Counted from the first letter of the stretch, positions 16,885 to 26,328 are shown. The stretch is DNA of 64,000 bases from an uncultured Bacteroidales bacterium (GCA_947167075.1 CAMVGR010000008.1:1-64000), one strand, 5' to 3'. Numbers and translations: made by a program. Notes: generated from the sequence alone by a model not told the origin.

Positions 16885-17883
16885 CTATGGTTTAATAGTG
16901 GCTATCGTCTCTGCGAGGGTGTTCATCGCTTTGCATTGTTCGCGACTCACAGTGCGGCGGTCGCTGTGGTATGACCATAGGGATAGTTGGAGCAGACGCC
17001 CTTCCGCGCAGGCGTAGAATGCCTGTCCTGTGGGTTTGTATAGGTCGTCAAAACCGTTTTCGACAATCTGTATCATTGGCAGGTGGAATTCTTGAATCTT
17101 GGAGGCGATGTTCTTTTCGTGTTCCGATATGAAGGCTCCAATCAACACAGAATTGTTGTTTGCGGCGGAAAGGCATTGTGCGGCATAGTCACGTTGTTGG
17201 CTTTCATTCCAGTGGCGTCGACAGTGCACGGCGAATAATCTGTTTTGCAGGAGATTGATGTTTCCGACCGCATCGAGTCTGTGCCCTGCGACAGAGATGC
17301 CTCGTTTTATGGAAAAGTAGGAATTCTGTTGCCGTTTCAACATTAGGCGACGTGGGTTGTCGCGGATGTAGTCTATCATGTGCTGAAGTTGACCGGGGCC
17401 ATACAGAATGCTGTCGTTGTAGCCTTCGGAGAACAACCGCTGGTAGGCAGGCGCAAGCGCCAGTCCGCCCGACAAAGCCTCTGGGTCTGCATTAGATTCC
17501 TCTGTTGTCGCGGGTTTGTCCTGCGACGGGGCGCTTGCGCCTCCGTATCTCGCATACGCCTTACCGCAGGCTATCTTCCACGACGAGAAAAGACTCCCCA
17601 GCGGCTTCGGCAGCAGGGAGGTGGCCTGTAGGATGACATGTACATGGTCGGGCATCACCTGATATTGCAGCAATTTTAGTTGCGGGTATCGATCGCAGAG
17701 GGCATACAGTTCATGTCGCACATCTTCTCCAAGCGGTGTCAATTCGATATGTGCGGTCTCCACGCTCCCCGCCAATCGGCCAAGTATGGGACGTCGCCCA
17801 TCGACCACGACTGTAATCATGTATATGCAGGGTTGTCGGTAGTCGTGGGTGAAGGAGCGTTTAGTCTTGTGATTGTCGTTCAT
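16885..17883 (-). CDS. REP-associated tyrosine transposase (RAYT) with DprA-like C-terminal domain
   Basis: A 332-residue Y1 HUH transposase. PDHVHVIL (HUH His at 80 and 82) and DYIRDNPRR (catalytic Tyr about 172) are the active-site blocks of IS200/RAYT enzymes, which nick hairpin DNA. Residues about 113-148 form an insertion encoded by two inverted hairpins (17449-17461, 17530-17542). The C-terminal 150 residues contain VLIGAFISEHEKNIA, VENGFDDLYKP and EGRLLQLSLWSYH, a pattern like the Rossmann core of DprA/Smf. Similar hairpins lie just upstream (17899-17964), its likely substrates. A second paralogue lies at 25072-26148. Confidence 0.85.
   Translation of the reverse strand: MNDNHKTKRSFTHDYRQPCIYMITVVVDGRRPILGRLAGSVETAHIELTPLGEDVRHELYALCDRYPQLKLLQYQVMPDHVHVILQATSLLPKPLGSLFSSWKIACGKAYARYGGASAPSQDKPATTEESNADPEALSGGLALAPAYQRLFSEGYNDSILYGPGQLQHMIDYIRDNPRRLMLKRQQNSYFSIKRGISVAGHRLDAVGNINLLQNRLFAVHCRRHWNESQQRDYAAQCLSAANNNSVLIGAFISEHEKNIASKIQEFHLPMIQIVENGFDDLYKPTGQAFYACAEGRLLQLSLWSYHSDRRTVSREQCKAMNTLAETIATIKP
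17449..17542. repeat. Hairpin pair inside the RAYT gene
   Basis: AGGCGCAAGCGCC (17449-17461) and its exact reverse complement (17530-17542) bracket about 68 bp. Each core is self-complementary and carries a GACAAA tail on the inner side, matching the upstream copies. The element is translated and keeps the frame open. Confidence 0.8.
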
Positions 17884-17898
17884 TTGTCAGTTCAAATG

Positions 17899-17964
17899 CT
17901 TTGTCCTGTATGTGCCGTTTGCGTCAGTTTAGTGGCTTTGTCCTGTGCGTGACGCTTGCGTCAC
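17899..17964. repeat. Tandem REP-like elements upstream of the RAYT gene
   Basis: Two direct copies of CTTTGTCCTGT followed by a hairpin: 17899-17926 (imperfect) and 17936-17964, which ends in the perfect hairpin GTGACGCTTGCGTCAC (17949-17964). They share tail and core with the hairpins inside the transposase gene and in the glycosyltransferase at 3689-3795. Confidence 0.75.
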
Positions 17965-17994
17965 TTACCTACGCCGAAAGGCATTATAGGGAGG

Positions 17995-18933
17995 CTACCG
18001 TCTGCTTAATCTGCATCGTGACGAAAACCATTGGTTGAAATCTCCCAGAGCCGTGCCAAGTGCATGGTGATGATATGTTTTAATATAGTCGGAGATGTTT
18101 AGAAATATGCTGAGAGGGGCAAACCATCGGTGTAGATTCTGTTCGCGCCACGCGACCATACGGGCTCGATGTACGAGTTCTTGCGGATAGGCATGATGCT
18201 TAATGATGGTGGCCGTGGGGACAATGTGTCGGGTGTGAATGCCAAGCGGGGAGTCGATATATGAACCCATCCCTATTTGTTGAGTTGGATGGATACGATA
18301 ATCGATTAGAGGGTCTTCGATATATCCTAGTTCCCCTTCGGTAAGGGCGAGCAGAGAGATGGCATAGTCATGGATTATGTATTCATGGCAATAGTCTATG
18401 AAGGAATGCAGATAAGGGAAGGTATTTCGTAATGCCATGGATGCCCCTGTAGCACGGTTGCCAGCTATGAACAGGTCCAATCCCATATCGTTGTCGAACA
18501 TTTTACGGGCTTTTTTATTCATGCCGACGCAATAAAAAAGGGTCTTGTCTTCGATGGAATTACCGGTGTCGTCGACTAATCGACCATTGCTGAATAACAC
18601 CTGTTTGTCAGGATGATTGGTGAAATATGCAATAGTATGTTCCACCTTGTCGGGATGCCATACGTCGTCTTGATCGGAGAGAAAGATGATGTCGCCATGA
18701 CAAAGATTGACTGCTTTCTGGAAGTTGGCACTCGCCCCTAATTGACTTTCCGTAGTGTGTATTGTGGCGTTTGGCAATTCCAGCGAGGAGATAATCTTCA
18801 ATGTGTTGTCGGTCGAGCCGTCGTCGCAAATGACAATCTCATCCACAGCATGTGTCTGGTGCAGGATTGATGTCAGCTGCTCTTCAATGTAGGCTTCGCC
18901 ATTGTATGTGCAGAGTGCCACAGATACCTTCAT
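17995..18933 (-). CDS. Glycosyltransferase family 2, rhamnosyltransferase-like
   Basis: A 312-residue GT-A enzyme. VSVALCTYNGEAYIEEQ (3-19), IVICDDGSTDNT (33-44) and DIIFLSDQDDVWHPDK (about 81-96) match the subgroup with SDQDD metal motif that includes putative rhamnosyltransferases; a C-terminal helical region of about 80 residues follows. The gap to the upstream transposase contains the REP-like repeats. It ends one base before the next gene's stop region, so co-transcription is likely. Confidence 0.87.
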   Translation of the reverse strand: MKVSVALCTYNGEAYIEEQLTSILHQTHAVDEIVICDDGSTDNTLKIISSLELPNATIHTTESQLGASANFQKAVNLCHGDIIFLSDQDDVWHPDKVEHTIAYFTNHPDKQVLFSNGRLVDDTGNSIEDKTLFYCVGMNKKARKMFDNDMGLDLFIAGNRATGASMALRNTFPYLHSFIDYCHEYIIHDYAISLLALTEGELGYIEDPLIDYRIHPTQQIGMGSYIDSPLGIHTRHIVPTATIIKHHAYPQELVHRARMVAWREQNLHRWFAPLSIFLNISDYIKTYHHHALGTALGDFNQWFSSRCRLSRR

Positions 18934-18934
18934 T

Positions 18935-19798
18935 TCAAAATGCCCTTTCCGCTTTTGTCAGACCCTTTTTGAAATCTTCCTCAATTTGCTTGTCGGTGTA
19001 GGTGTAATGCACGGCAAACCCCTCCTCTTTTATTTGCTCTGTCAATCTTTTGCGGTAGGCTCTTATCCGCGACATGACATAGTCGAGGCCGAGATTCTTG
19101 TAGTGGAGCACTTTCAGTCCGTCGCATTCAGAGGTTTTGATGAGGCCTGTTGGATGGCAGAAGTGTGCTCCGGGCTCGTAGTTTATATCCACTATGCGAT
19201 GTGGGTCGAACAAGATACATTTGCCGTATCCAGAACTACGGACACCTTTGGAGACGGTCTCTGTCAAGGGGAAGTCGGACGGAGGGAAATGTTCACTGTA
19301 CATATCCCATCCTTCTGGACGGAAGAAGGAAATGTGGTACTTGAGAGCGTGTGCCAGCATTTGTTGCATGTCTTTGTGGTAGAGTAATTCGTCCACATCG
19401 CACACTATAACATAGTCCGCCCGTCCGCGGGATTTTTTCCAACAACTGTTTTTAATGTCGTTGTGCACGTTGTCGTCAAACCCGTCTGTATGGAATGTAT
19501 TGACGTGGCTGTCAGGGTGTGACAATATAATGCTTTGGCTGTGGTCTGTCGATTCATTGTCGAAAAAGACATATCGGCTGACAAATGCGTCATAGTGCCT
19601 AAACACAAAGGGCAGCATGCGTTCTTCATTCCAACATACAGCGTAGTAATGCACGATTGGACGATGGATGCCGTGCAGCCATTTGTAAATGGCCAAGCGA
19701 AGCAGTAGAATTTTGTTGGTCAATAATCCAATAATGATATGGATGTTGTGCTGTTTTTTCAGGACAATGTGATGCTTGTTCAATAATTTGGATAACAT
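18935..19798 (-). CDS. Glycosyltransferase, GT92/Glyco_tranf_2_4-like
   Basis: A 287-residue protein. YYAVCWNEERMLPFVFRHY (about 48-66) with FFDNESTDHS and later VIVCDVDELLYH (about 134-145) is the signature of this family 2-related group, in which the ADDExx/CDVDE block is the metal site. A hydrophobic segment of about residues 15-35 precedes the domain and may be a membrane-associating helix. Donor unknown. Confidence 0.8.
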   Translation of the reverse strand: MLSKLLNKHHIVLKKQHNIHIIIGLLTNKILLLRLAIYKWLHGIHRPIVHYYAVCWNEERMLPFVFRHYDAFVSRYVFFDNESTDHSQSIILSHPDSHVNTFHTDGFDDNVHNDIKNSCWKKSRGRADYVIVCDVDELLYHKDMQQMLAHALKYHISFFRPEGWDMYSEHFPPSDFPLTETVSKGVRSSGYGKCILFDPHRIVDINYEPGAHFCHPTGLIKTSECDGLKVLHYKNLGLDYVMSRIRAYRKRLTEQIKEEGFAVHYTYTDKQIEEDFKKGLTKAERAF

Positions 19799-19802
19799 GT
19801 AT

Positions 19803-20864
19803 CTATAAGCCCCAATGTTTTGTTAGTTTAAAAAAGGGTTTCTCGACGAATCGGTTAACCAGTAGAGAAACAATGAATGAAGCTGAAACCAAGCAAATAT
19901 AGTACAGAAGGAAAACCAGGAGAGAATTTCTGTTTAATTGAATGCTATTACCCAAAGCGTTAAATATCGTTATCAAGCATCCATGAAACAGGTAGATGCC
20001 TAAACTTTGATTGCCCAATGGTTTCAGACACTCGAAAAACCTCCATTGCCGATTGAACAGTATGAAGCAGAAACACGTCAAGAGAATCCCATATCTGACA
20101 TGTAACTCAAGTGGCGACGTAAATGCAACCATGGAAATTAGAAAACCTGCAGATACGACAAATACAAAGACGGAAATGGATTTACCTATGGCGTGAAGCG
20201 AGTCGGCCGTCATGAAATAGTAAAACACGATGCCAAGAGCAAAAACGGGCAGTTGCCGCGGCAGCCAGCCATAAAAGAACCAGTCATCATTTAGAACACC
20301 ACAAAACAATACGAGGATATAGTTGATTAGCCATCCTAGAATTGCGGTCACAGTAAAGAAGTTGATGGCTTTTTTCGCAGAATTGATGTATTTATGAATC
20401 AAAGGCGCAATTGCAACGAACATTACATACACTCCAATATACCATGTCATCCACGAATTAAAGTATTTGTATGAGAAGCCATTGATAAACAGAGCGGGAT
20501 ACAAGGCCATTTCCCATATCTCGTCTTTGATACCGGGGACTTGACCTGCTGAAACGCTGTAGTTAGAGATGTTCCACAGGATAGCCATATAGAGAACAGG
20601 TATTAACCGTACGAGTCTCTTGCACATGTATTTTATATAGGATTTCCATGTGGATATCTTGTTTTTTTCAAAAGATTTGTATGCTAGTATGGCAGAGATG
20701 ACAAAGAATAATTGAACCCCATAGCGACCTGCATCTGCCATTCGTGTAATGCCATTATGAATGGCAAATTGTTGTGCTGTGTGGCAAGCGACAACAGCCA
20801 AGATGGCAAATCCTTTCGCTTCGGAAATCCATTCAATCTCTCCATTCAGTCTCAATCCATTCAT
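19803..20864 (-). CDS. Acyltransferase 3 family membrane protein
   Basis: A 353-residue protein with about ten predicted membrane segments. The start [19 protein letters not shown] carries the AKGxAIxxVVxxH block of the acyltransferase 3 family, with the conserved His in the first helix; [13 protein letters not shown] follows. These proteins O-acetylate or O-succinylate surface glycans. It overlaps the fucosyltransferase gene upstream by 32 bp, and no better start lies downstream, so the overlap seems real. Confidence 0.88.
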   Translation of the reverse strand: MNGLRLNGEIEWISEAKGFAILAVVACHTAQQFAIHNGITRMADAGRYGVQLFFVISAILAYKSFEKNKISTWKSYIKYMCKRLVRLIPVLYMAILWNISNYSVSAGQVPGIKDEIWEMALYPALFINGFSYKYFNSWMTWYIGVYVMFVAIAPLIHKYINSAKKAINFFTVTAILGWLINYILVLFCGVLNDDWFFYGWLPRQLPVFALGIVFYYFMTADSLHAIGKSISVFVFVVSAGFLISMVAFTSPLELHVRYGILLTCFCFILFNRQWRFFECLKPLGNQSLGIYLFHGCLITIFNALGNSIQLNRNSLLVFLLYYICLVSASFIVSLLVNRFVEKPFFKLTKHWGL

Positions 20865-21672
20865 ATTTGTCGGTCTCTATTCCTACAGGAAAGGTTTTCT
20901 TGACTTTGTGTCCCAGCCAGTATTTGGGGGCGATTACACGTTCGTGCTCACCGAGGTAGGCGGCCCACCAAGCGAAGGTGCTGTTGCTGATGATGGCGAT
21001 GTCGGCATGCTGGATGATTTGGAAATCGACAATGGGGCTATTGTTTTCATATCGGCATCTTGGAAGGTCGCCCAGTAGTTGTTTGGCCTTGTTGATATCG
21101 TCGCTGACAACAAGCATTTCATAGTCGCCAAGAGGTTCGATGAGAGATAGCGCCTGGTGATAATATTCCGCAGGGAGTGTCACGTCCTTGCCACCCATGC
21201 CAGGAAACTCTACCTCGGCGTAGTCGGTCAGCCGCAGGTGGATGGCGATTACTTTGTGAGAGGCGAAGTAGTCACCGTATTTCTTTTCAAATGCCTCGCG
21301 GTATGACTTGCGGATGGTGAATGCTTTTCGAATGGATTCGATATGGTTGCGGAAGTAGAGGTCGCCCTGGAAGAAGCCTTCATAGTAGTGACTGCCTTGG
21401 GCAGCCGGGGTAATCAGCTGAAAGCCGTCATTGTCGGTGATTCTGTCTTTGACGCAATGCTTCAACAGTCTCCGCATGATGCGGTGGTACTGCTTGCGTC
21501 GCCAGTCACTGCCATACACCCAACGAGTAAAGCGGTCGAGTTCGAAGTATCCTAACCGGAATGGGTAGAACGGGTTGCTGCAATAGTATAGTGTGCACCC
21601 ACCCAGTGCCTTCCCCAAGGCATACTGGAACATTTGGTTCCCCATCTGGCAGTGGAGGGAGATGATATTCAT
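20833..21672 (-). CDS. Alpha-1,2-fucosyltransferase (GT11)
   Basis: A 279-residue enzyme. [16 protein letters not shown] (about 8-23), [16 protein letters not shown] (about 145-160, the HxRxxDY site that binds GDP-fucose) and [20 protein letters not shown] (near the C-terminus) are the conserved blocks of GT11. GDP-fucose is supplied by Gmd and Fcl encoded upstream in the same operon. It probably caps a galactose or similar residue of the repeat unit. Confidence 0.93.
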   Translation of the reverse strand: MNIISLHCQMGNQMFQYALGKALGGCTLYYCSNPFYPFRLGYFELDRFTRWVYGSDWRRKQYHRIMRRLLKHCVKDRITDNDGFQLITPAAQGSHYYEGFFQGDLYFRNHIESIRKAFTIRKSYREAFEKKYGDYFASHKVIAIHLRLTDYAEVEFPGMGGKDVTLPAEYYHQALSLIEPLGDYEMLVVSDDINKAKQLLGDLPRCRYENNSPIVDFQIIQHADIAIISNSTFAWWAAYLGEHERVIAPKYWLGHKVKKTFPVGIETDKYEWIETEWRD

Positions 21673-22454
21673 GAACGGTGAAGCATTTGGTTCAGCTTTA
21701 CAATCCGTCGTACCAGTTTTTTTAGTGCTGGATATTGCTCAATGTATTCATAATAAGAATGCATCGAGTTGTCTTTTATTGATGCAAGAAGTTCAAGAGA
21801 CTCATGTATCATTGGAGGAAATATTTCATTTAAAACTTTTTCCCTCTCAATGCCTACTTTTCGAGAATCATATGATTCTCCAGGCTGCTCTCCAATAATC
21901 GTTATGTCTAGTGCTTTATATGAATGGTTTTCTATAACAATACATGAGAGAAGGTGTTTCCAATCTGATGCAATATGCAGGGATTCATCGTATAATTCAT
22001 GGGAAAACAAGTCACTTTTAATAAAAATTGCCTGATGAGATAATGTACTTCGGAAAAAATATATGGCATCAAGTTTGTGCGGAGCAGAAAATAAAGTGCC
22101 ATCTTTTTGAATCCAATTGCCGTACACTATATCTTCACCTTGTTGTATGGAGAAAACTTTTTCTAAAGTGGAGCTTTCCCACAGCCAATCCCCGCTGTTC
22201 AAGAACTGTAGGTATTCTCCCTTGGCCACCTTGATGCCTTTGTTCATGGCGTTGTAGATGCCTTTATCGGGTTCGCTGACCCAATAGGCGAAGTGGTCGG
22301 CATATTGCTCGATCAGCTCGCGGCTGCCATCGGTGCTGCCGCCGTCGATGACTATCCACTCGAAGTCGCGGAAGGTCTGGCATACCACACTGTCGATGGT
22401 GCGTTGCAAACCCTCGCGGTTGTTGAGGTTGATGGTGATGATGGAGAGTTTCAT
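21669..22454 (-). CDS. Glycosyltransferase family 2 with a composition break
   Basis: A 261-residue enzyme of the WcaA-like subgroup. [17 protein letters not shown] (3-19), [10 protein letters not shown] (about 36-45), [20 protein letters not shown] and GDWLW (about 88-92) are typical. The N-terminal coding DNA is GC-rich (39 of 60 at 22321-22380) and the rest AT-rich (18 of 60 at 21781-21840), with the change just after GDWLW near 22180. ATGA overlaps join it to both neighbours. The N-terminus resembles the relic at 26260-26328. Confidence 0.88.
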   Translation of the reverse strand: MKLSIITINLNNREGLQRTIDSVVCQTFRDFEWIVIDGGSTDGSRELIEQYADHFAYWVSEPDKGIYNAMNKGIKVAKGEYLQFLNSGDWLWESSTLEKVFSIQQGEDIVYGNWIQKDGTLFSAPHKLDAIYFFRSTLSHQAIFIKSDLFSHELYDESLHIASDWKHLLSCIVIENHSYKALDITIIGEQPGESYDSRKVGIEREKVLNEIFPPMIHESLELLASIKDNSMHSYYEYIEQYPALKKLVRRIVKLNQMLHRS

Positions 22455-23392
22455 CGTTCGGTGCGGGTTGGGTTGGACAGGAAGTCTTCGTAGGCCATAC
22501 GGATGCCGTCTTCTAGTTCGGTCTTGTAGGTCCAGCCGAGGGCTGTAGCCTTGCTGACATCGAGGAGTTTGCGGGGAGTGCCGTTGGGACGTGATGCATC
22601 CCAGAGTATCTTCCCTTCATAACCTACCACTTTGGCTACCGTTTCGGCCAGCTCGCGGATGGGGAGCTCTTTGCCGGTGCCGGCGTTGACGGTCTCGTTG
22701 CCGGAGTAATGGTTTATCAGGTAGACGCAGAGCTCCGCCAGATCGTCGACATAGAGGAACTCCCGCAGCGCACTGCCGTCGCCCCAGCAGACGACCTCCG
22801 GCAACGCCTGCTCCTTGGCCTCGTGGAAACGGCGTATCATGGCCGGCAGCACATGGCTGTGCTCGGGGTGGTAGTTGTCGTTGGGTCCGTAGAGGTTGGT
22901 TGGCATGACGCTGATGTAGTCGGTGCCGTACTGACGATTGAGGTACTCGCAGTATTTCAGGCCGCTGATCTTGGCCAGCGCATAAGCCTCGTTGGTGGGT
23001 TCGAGGGCCGAGGTCAGCAGGCAGTCCTCCTTCATCGGCTGCGGAGCCAGGCGGGGATAGATGCAGCTGCTGCCGAGGAACTCCAGCTTCTTCACACCGT
23101 TCTTCCAGGCGGCATGGATGACGTTCATCTCCAACGTCATGTTCATGTACATGAAGTCGGCCGGTGCGGCGTTGTTGGCGGCGATGCCACCCACCTTGGC
23201 GGCGGCGAGGAACACGTATTCGGGTTTCTCTGCTGCGAAGAAGGCTTCCACAGCCTCCTGGCGTGTCAGGTCCAGCTCGGCGTGGGTGCGGGTGACGATA
23301 TTGTTGTACCCCTGGCGCTGCAGCTCGCGGACGATGGCGCTCCCCACCATCCCGCGGTGCCCCGCCACGAATATCTTGGATTCTTTGTTCAT
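22451..23392 (-). CDS. fcl: GDP-L-fucose synthase
   Basis: About 313 residues. An extended SDR with [15 protein letters not shown] (Rossmann GxxGxxG, 8-22), SSCIYPR near 107-113 and [20 protein letters not shown] carrying the YxxxK catalytic pair. It converts GDP-4-keto-6-deoxymannose to GDP-L-fucose with NADPH. The ATG at 23392 is preferred because the Rossmann strand starts there. Gmd lies about 510 bp upstream, separated by an inserted GxxExxY relic, so the usual gmd-fcl pair has been split. Confidence 0.95.
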   Translation of the reverse strand: MNKESKIFVAGHRGMVGSAIVRELQRQGYNNIVTRTHAELDLTRQEAVEAFFAAEKPEYVFLAAAKVGGIAANNAAPADFMYMNMTLEMNVIHAAWKNGVKKLEFLGSSCIYPRLAPQPMKEDCLLTSALEPTNEAYALAKISGLKYCEYLNRQYGTDYISVMPTNLYGPNDNYHPEHSHVLPAMIRRFHEAKEQALPEVVCWGDGSALREFLYVDDLAELCVYLINHYSGNETVNAGTGKELPIRELAETVAKVVGYEGKILWDASRPNGTPRKLLDVSKATALGWTYKTELEDGIRMAYEDFLSNPTRTER

Positions 23393-23428
23393 TTCACATG
23401 TATATTTCTCACAGAGTTCCTTTTTTGT

Positions 23429-23455
23429 CACACAGAAATCACGGAAATCACAGAA
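23429..23455. repeat. Left arm of 27-bp inverted repeat around GxxExxY relic
   Basis: The 27 bases, built from 9-bp TCACAGAAA-like units, are the reverse complement of 23875-23901 with two mismatches. Confidence 0.75.
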
Positions 23456-23488
23456 ATTATTCTGACGCATCATTTTGTTGAGCAATAT

Positions 23489-23859
23489 TCAATTGGCTAT
23501 TCGAGTGATTGATGTCAAGATGTTGTCAGTATTGAAATTCACCAGAATCCCAATTCGTTTATCCATTAAACGAAGGTATGTCAAAAGTTGTTTGGCAAAC
23601 ACTTTCTTCATTTCCTCCACGGATTTCAGCTCGACAATCACTTTGTCCTCAACAAGAATATCGAGTCGTAAATCTGTTTTTAGTCTGCTGCCCTTATATA
23701 TGACAGGTAACTGTTTTGTCGTTCAATAGATAATCTGCGTTGTTCCAGTTCGAAACACAATGCCTCCTCGTATAAGCTTTCCAATAGTCCCGGTCCAAGT
23801 TCTTTATACACATCGTATATTGCACCCCTAATTTCGTATGTTAATTCATTTATTGTCAT
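23489..23859 (-). pseudogene. GxxExxY family gene, frameshifted
   Basis: Starting at the ATG at 23859 the frame gives LGPGLLESLYEEALCFELEQ, the family signature, then reaches a stop after about 63 codons. Shifting by one base at the T-run 23714-23717 (A-run on the coding strand) restores PVIYKGSRLKTDLRLDILV and LTYLRLMDKRIGILVNFNTD to a stop at 23489. One missing base in a homopolymer therefore breaks the gene; a sequencing error is possible. It is bracketed by a 27-bp inverted repeat and splits gmd from fcl. Confidence 0.8.
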
Positions 23860-23874
23860 AAGCCGGAGGCCTTT

Positions 23875-23901
23875 TTCTGTGATTTCTGTGGTTTCTGTGT
23901 G
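23875..23901. repeat. Right arm of 27-bp inverted repeat around GxxExxY relic
   Basis: Inverted partner of 23429-23455 (25 of 27 identical), lying just beyond the gmd stop, with 9-bp TTTCTGTGR periodicity. Confidence 0.75.
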
Positions 23902-23903
23902 CC

Positions 23904-24968
23904 TTAATTGTGGTGCAGGCGGCGAACCTTTTTCATGTCGTGCTGTACCATAATCTTGACAAGTTCTTCAAAGCTTGTCTTCTGCGGATTCCAGCCGAGG
24001 AGGCGCTTGGCCTTGCAGGGGTCGCCCAGCAGCTGGTCCACTTCGGCGGGACGGAAGTACTTGGGGTCCACCTCCACGAGCACCTTGCCGGTTTTCGTGT
24101 CGATGCCTTTCTCGTCCACGCCCGAGCCTTCCCACATCAGTTCGATGCCCGCCTCCTTGAAGGCCAGCGTGCAGAATTCGCGCACCGAGTGGTACTGCCC
24201 CGTGGCCACCACGTAGTCGTCGGGCTGCTCCTGCTGGAGGATGAGCCACATGCACTCCACGTAATCCTTGGCATAGCCCCAGTCGCGCAGGGCGTTGAGG
24301 TTACCCAGATAGAGCTTGTCCTGGAATCCCTGGGCGATGCGGGCGGCAGCCAGCGTAATTTTGCGGGTGACGAAGGTCTCGCCGCGCCGTTCGCTCTCGT
24401 GGTTGAAGAGGATGCCGTTGCAGCAGTACATGCCGTAGCTCTCGCGGTAGTTTTTCATCATCCAGTATCCGTAGAGTTTGGCCACTCCGTAGGGGCTGCG
24501 GGGGTAGAAGGGCGTGGTCTCGCTCTGCGGCACTTCCTGCACCTTTCCGTAAAGCTCGCTGGTGGAAGCCTGGTAGATGCGGCATGTCTGGGTGAGGCCC
24601 GCAATGCGCACGGCCTCCAGCAGGCGCAGCACACCGTTGGCATCGGTGTCGGCCGTGAACTCCGGCACATCGAAACTCACCTTCACGTGGCTCTGGGCCG
24701 CCAGGTTGTATATCTCGTCGGGCCGCACCTCGCTGATGATGCGTATCAGCGAACTGCTGTCCGTCATGTCGCCCCAATGCAGTTCCACCATGCGTTTCTG
24801 GTGCATATCGCGCACCCATTCGTCCAGGTACAGGTGCTCTATGCGGCCGGTGTTGAAACTGGAACTGCGGCGCAGTATTCCATGCACTTCGTATCCTTTT
24901 TCGATGAGGAATTCGGCTAGGAAACTTCCGTCTTGACCGGTGATGCCAGTGATGAGTGCTTTTTTCAT
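23904..24968 (-). CDS. gmd: GDP-mannose 4,6-dehydratase
   Basis: About 354 residues, the normal size. An extended SDR with [18 protein letters not shown] at the N-terminus, the [15 protein letters not shown] region that binds GDP-mannose, STSELYGK with catalytic Ser/Thr and [15 protein letters not shown] with the YxxxK pair. It makes GDP-4-keto-6-deoxymannose, the substrate of Fcl. I start at the ATG at 24968; the frame continues upstream to 25097 but those residues are repeat and transposase DNA. Confidence 0.96.
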   Translation of the reverse strand: MKKALITGITGQDGSFLAEFLIEKGYEVHGILRRSSSFNTGRIEHLYLDEWVRDMHQKRMVELHWGDMTDSSSLIRIISEVRPDEIYNLAAQSHVKVSFDVPEFTADTDANGVLRLLEAVRIAGLTQTCRIYQASTSELYGKVQEVPQSETTPFYPRSPYGVAKLYGYWMMKNYRESYGMYCCNGILFNHESERRGETFVTRKITLAAARIAQGFQDKLYLGNLNALRDWGYAKDYVECMWLILQQEQPDDYVVATGQYHSVREFCTLAFKEAGIELMWEGSGVDEKGIDTKTGKVLVEVDPKYFRPAEVDQLLGDPCKAKRLLGWNPQKTSFEELVKIMVQHDMKKVRRLHHN

Positions 24969-25002
24969 TGTCATTGATTTTAATATCGAAAAGGTGCCCT
25001 CT

Positions 25003-25080
25003 GAAGGTCGCTGTACTGGACGACCGTCGGGGTCGCTTTTTGTCAGGGTTGGTTGTCTGGTGTCGCGGCCTTCAGGTCGT
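25003..25080. repeat. REP-like hairpins between RAYT B and gmd
   Basis: 25065-25080 (GCGGCCTTCAGGTCGT) overlaps the transposase stop and matches, with two changes, the hairpin arms inside the transposase. 25021-25036 holds a second imperfect hairpin (CGACC...GGGTCG), and 25003-25016 is a weaker copy. They form a short cluster immediately 3' of the transposase. Confidence 0.6.
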
Positions 25081-26148
25081 GAGTGTCCTCTTGGCACACC
25101 CGGCGAGGGTCTCCGCCATGCGGTTCAGCTCCATGCACTGGCTGCGGCTGATGGCTCGGCTGTCGTTGTGGTAGGGCCATGGGGCAAGTTGTAGCAATCG
25201 GCCACCGGTACAGGAGTTGAAAGCACGACCTATAGGCTTGTATAGTTCCGGGAAGCCGTTCTCCATGAGGTGAATGAGTGGACGTTGTTCTTTATGTGCT
25301 TGATGGGCTATGGCTTGCTCCGCTTTGGAGATGAAGGCTCCGACAAGTACAGCGCCGCCTGCGGAGGCCGTGCGGCAGTAGTCGGTATATGCGGCGGTCT
25401 CCTGCTCTGTCCAACGTCGGCGACAATGGACGGCCAGCAGAGGGCATCGAAGCAGGTCGAGGTTCCCGACGGCGTCGAACGGCATGCCCGCAACAGCTAT
25501 GCTGCGGTGGATGACGAAGTATTGGCGGCATTGCTGTTTGATGAGCAGGCGGCGTGGGTTATCGCGCACGTAGGCTATGATGTGTTGCAGTTGGTCTCGG
25601 CCGGTGAGGATGCTGTCGTTGTATCCGCGCTCGAAGAGGGATGGGGTGGAGGGATTGGCGGCGGTTTTGGGCGACCTAAAGGCCGCCCCGTTTGACAACC
25701 CCAGGACAGCGTTGTTAGGAAAACTGCCGGCGGCGGTATATAATGGATGGGTCGGGTCGTTGTGTGTTGCGGCCTTTAGGTCGCGAATGGGTTGGCTATT
25801 CAGGGCTGCGCAGGCTTTGCTGCACGCCACCTTCCAGCTGGCGACGAGGTTGCCCAAGGGAAGTCCTTCTTGCAGCTGCTCTGTGACATACAGCACCAGG
25901 TGTACATGGTCGGGCCTGATCTGGTGTTGGAGAACATGTACCTGAGGGTAGTGTTTGGGCAGGGCCTCAATCTCGTTCCATACCACCTTTCCCTCGGCGC
26001 TGAGACTTATCCACGCCTTGTCTGTGTCTCCTACCACCGAACCCAGTCGTGGCCGACGGTCTTTGACCGATACTGTCACCAGGTAGATGCACCGCTCGTG
26101 ATAGTCATGCCAGTGGCTCCGTTTTCGTTTGTCTTCGGATATGGGCAT
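25072..26148 (-). CDS. REP-associated tyrosine transposase (RAYT) with DprA-like C-terminal domain
   Basis: A 358-residue paralogue of the transposase at 16885-17883. [10 protein letters not shown] (HUH His at 81 and 83) and AYVRDNPRR (Tyr about 193) mark the HUH Y1 active site. An insertion at residues about 116-170 sits at the same place as in the paralogue but has a different sequence, with its own inverted hairpins encoding residues 122-127 and 155-160. The C-terminal segments [44 protein letters not shown] and [11 protein letters not shown] resemble the DprA/Smf Rossmann core. It probably mobilises the nearby hairpins. Confidence 0.85.
   Translation of the reverse strand: MPISEDKRKRSHWHDYHERCIYLVTVSVKDRRPRLGSVVGDTDKAWISLSAEGKVVWNEIEALPKHYPQVHVLQHQIRPDHVHLVLYVTEQLQEGLPLGNLVASWKVACSKACAALNSQPIRDLKAATHNDPTHPLYTAAGSFPNNAVLGLSNGAAFRSPKTAANPSTPSLFERGYNDSILTGRDQLQHIIAYVRDNPRRLLIKQQCRQYFVIHRSIAVAGMPFDAVGNLDLLRCPLLAVHCRRRWTEQETAAYTDYCRTASAGGAVLVGAFISKAEQAIAHQAHKEQRPLIHLMENGFPELYKPIGRAFNSCTGGRLLQLAPWPYHNDSRAISRSQCMELNRMAETLAGCAKRTLTT
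25671..25784. repeat. Hairpin pair inside the second RAYT gene
   Basis: GCGACCTAAAGGCCGC (25671-25686) and its exact reverse complement (25769-25784) bracket 82 bp. Each arm is itself nearly palindromic. Both are translated in frame (RDLKAA and AAFRSP). A related copy lies at 25065-25080. Confidence 0.8.
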
Positions 26149-26259
26149 GGTGAAATTTGGGTTAGAAAAAAGTTAGAGTTGGAACACGGATGGTATACCG
26201 AGCGCGGTAGCCTAACTTCCTGTCGTAGAGTTTATACAAATATGGTTATTTGACGAGCG

Positions 26260-26328
26260 TTAAATTAATGATTGTTTTTGTATTTCGTTCCGGTTGTTGA
26301 GGTTGACGGTAATGATGGAGAGTTTCAT
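26260..26328 (-). pseudogene. Relic of a GT2 5' end
   Basis: From an ATG at 26328 the frame reads MKLSIITVNLNNRNEIQK and stops at 26260. The first 13 residues match the start of the GT2 at 21669-22454 ([13 protein letters not shown]), after which similarity ends. It overlaps the hipA-like stop by four bases. A shorter fragment with NLNSRNR lies at 27800-27832 on the other side of the hipBA-like pair. Confidence 0.65.

Noticed and set aside
24969..25097. N-terminal extension of Gmd
   Set aside because: The frame is open but the sequence is repeat and transposase 3' end; the Rossmann motif begins at the ATG at 24968 and the resulting length is normal.
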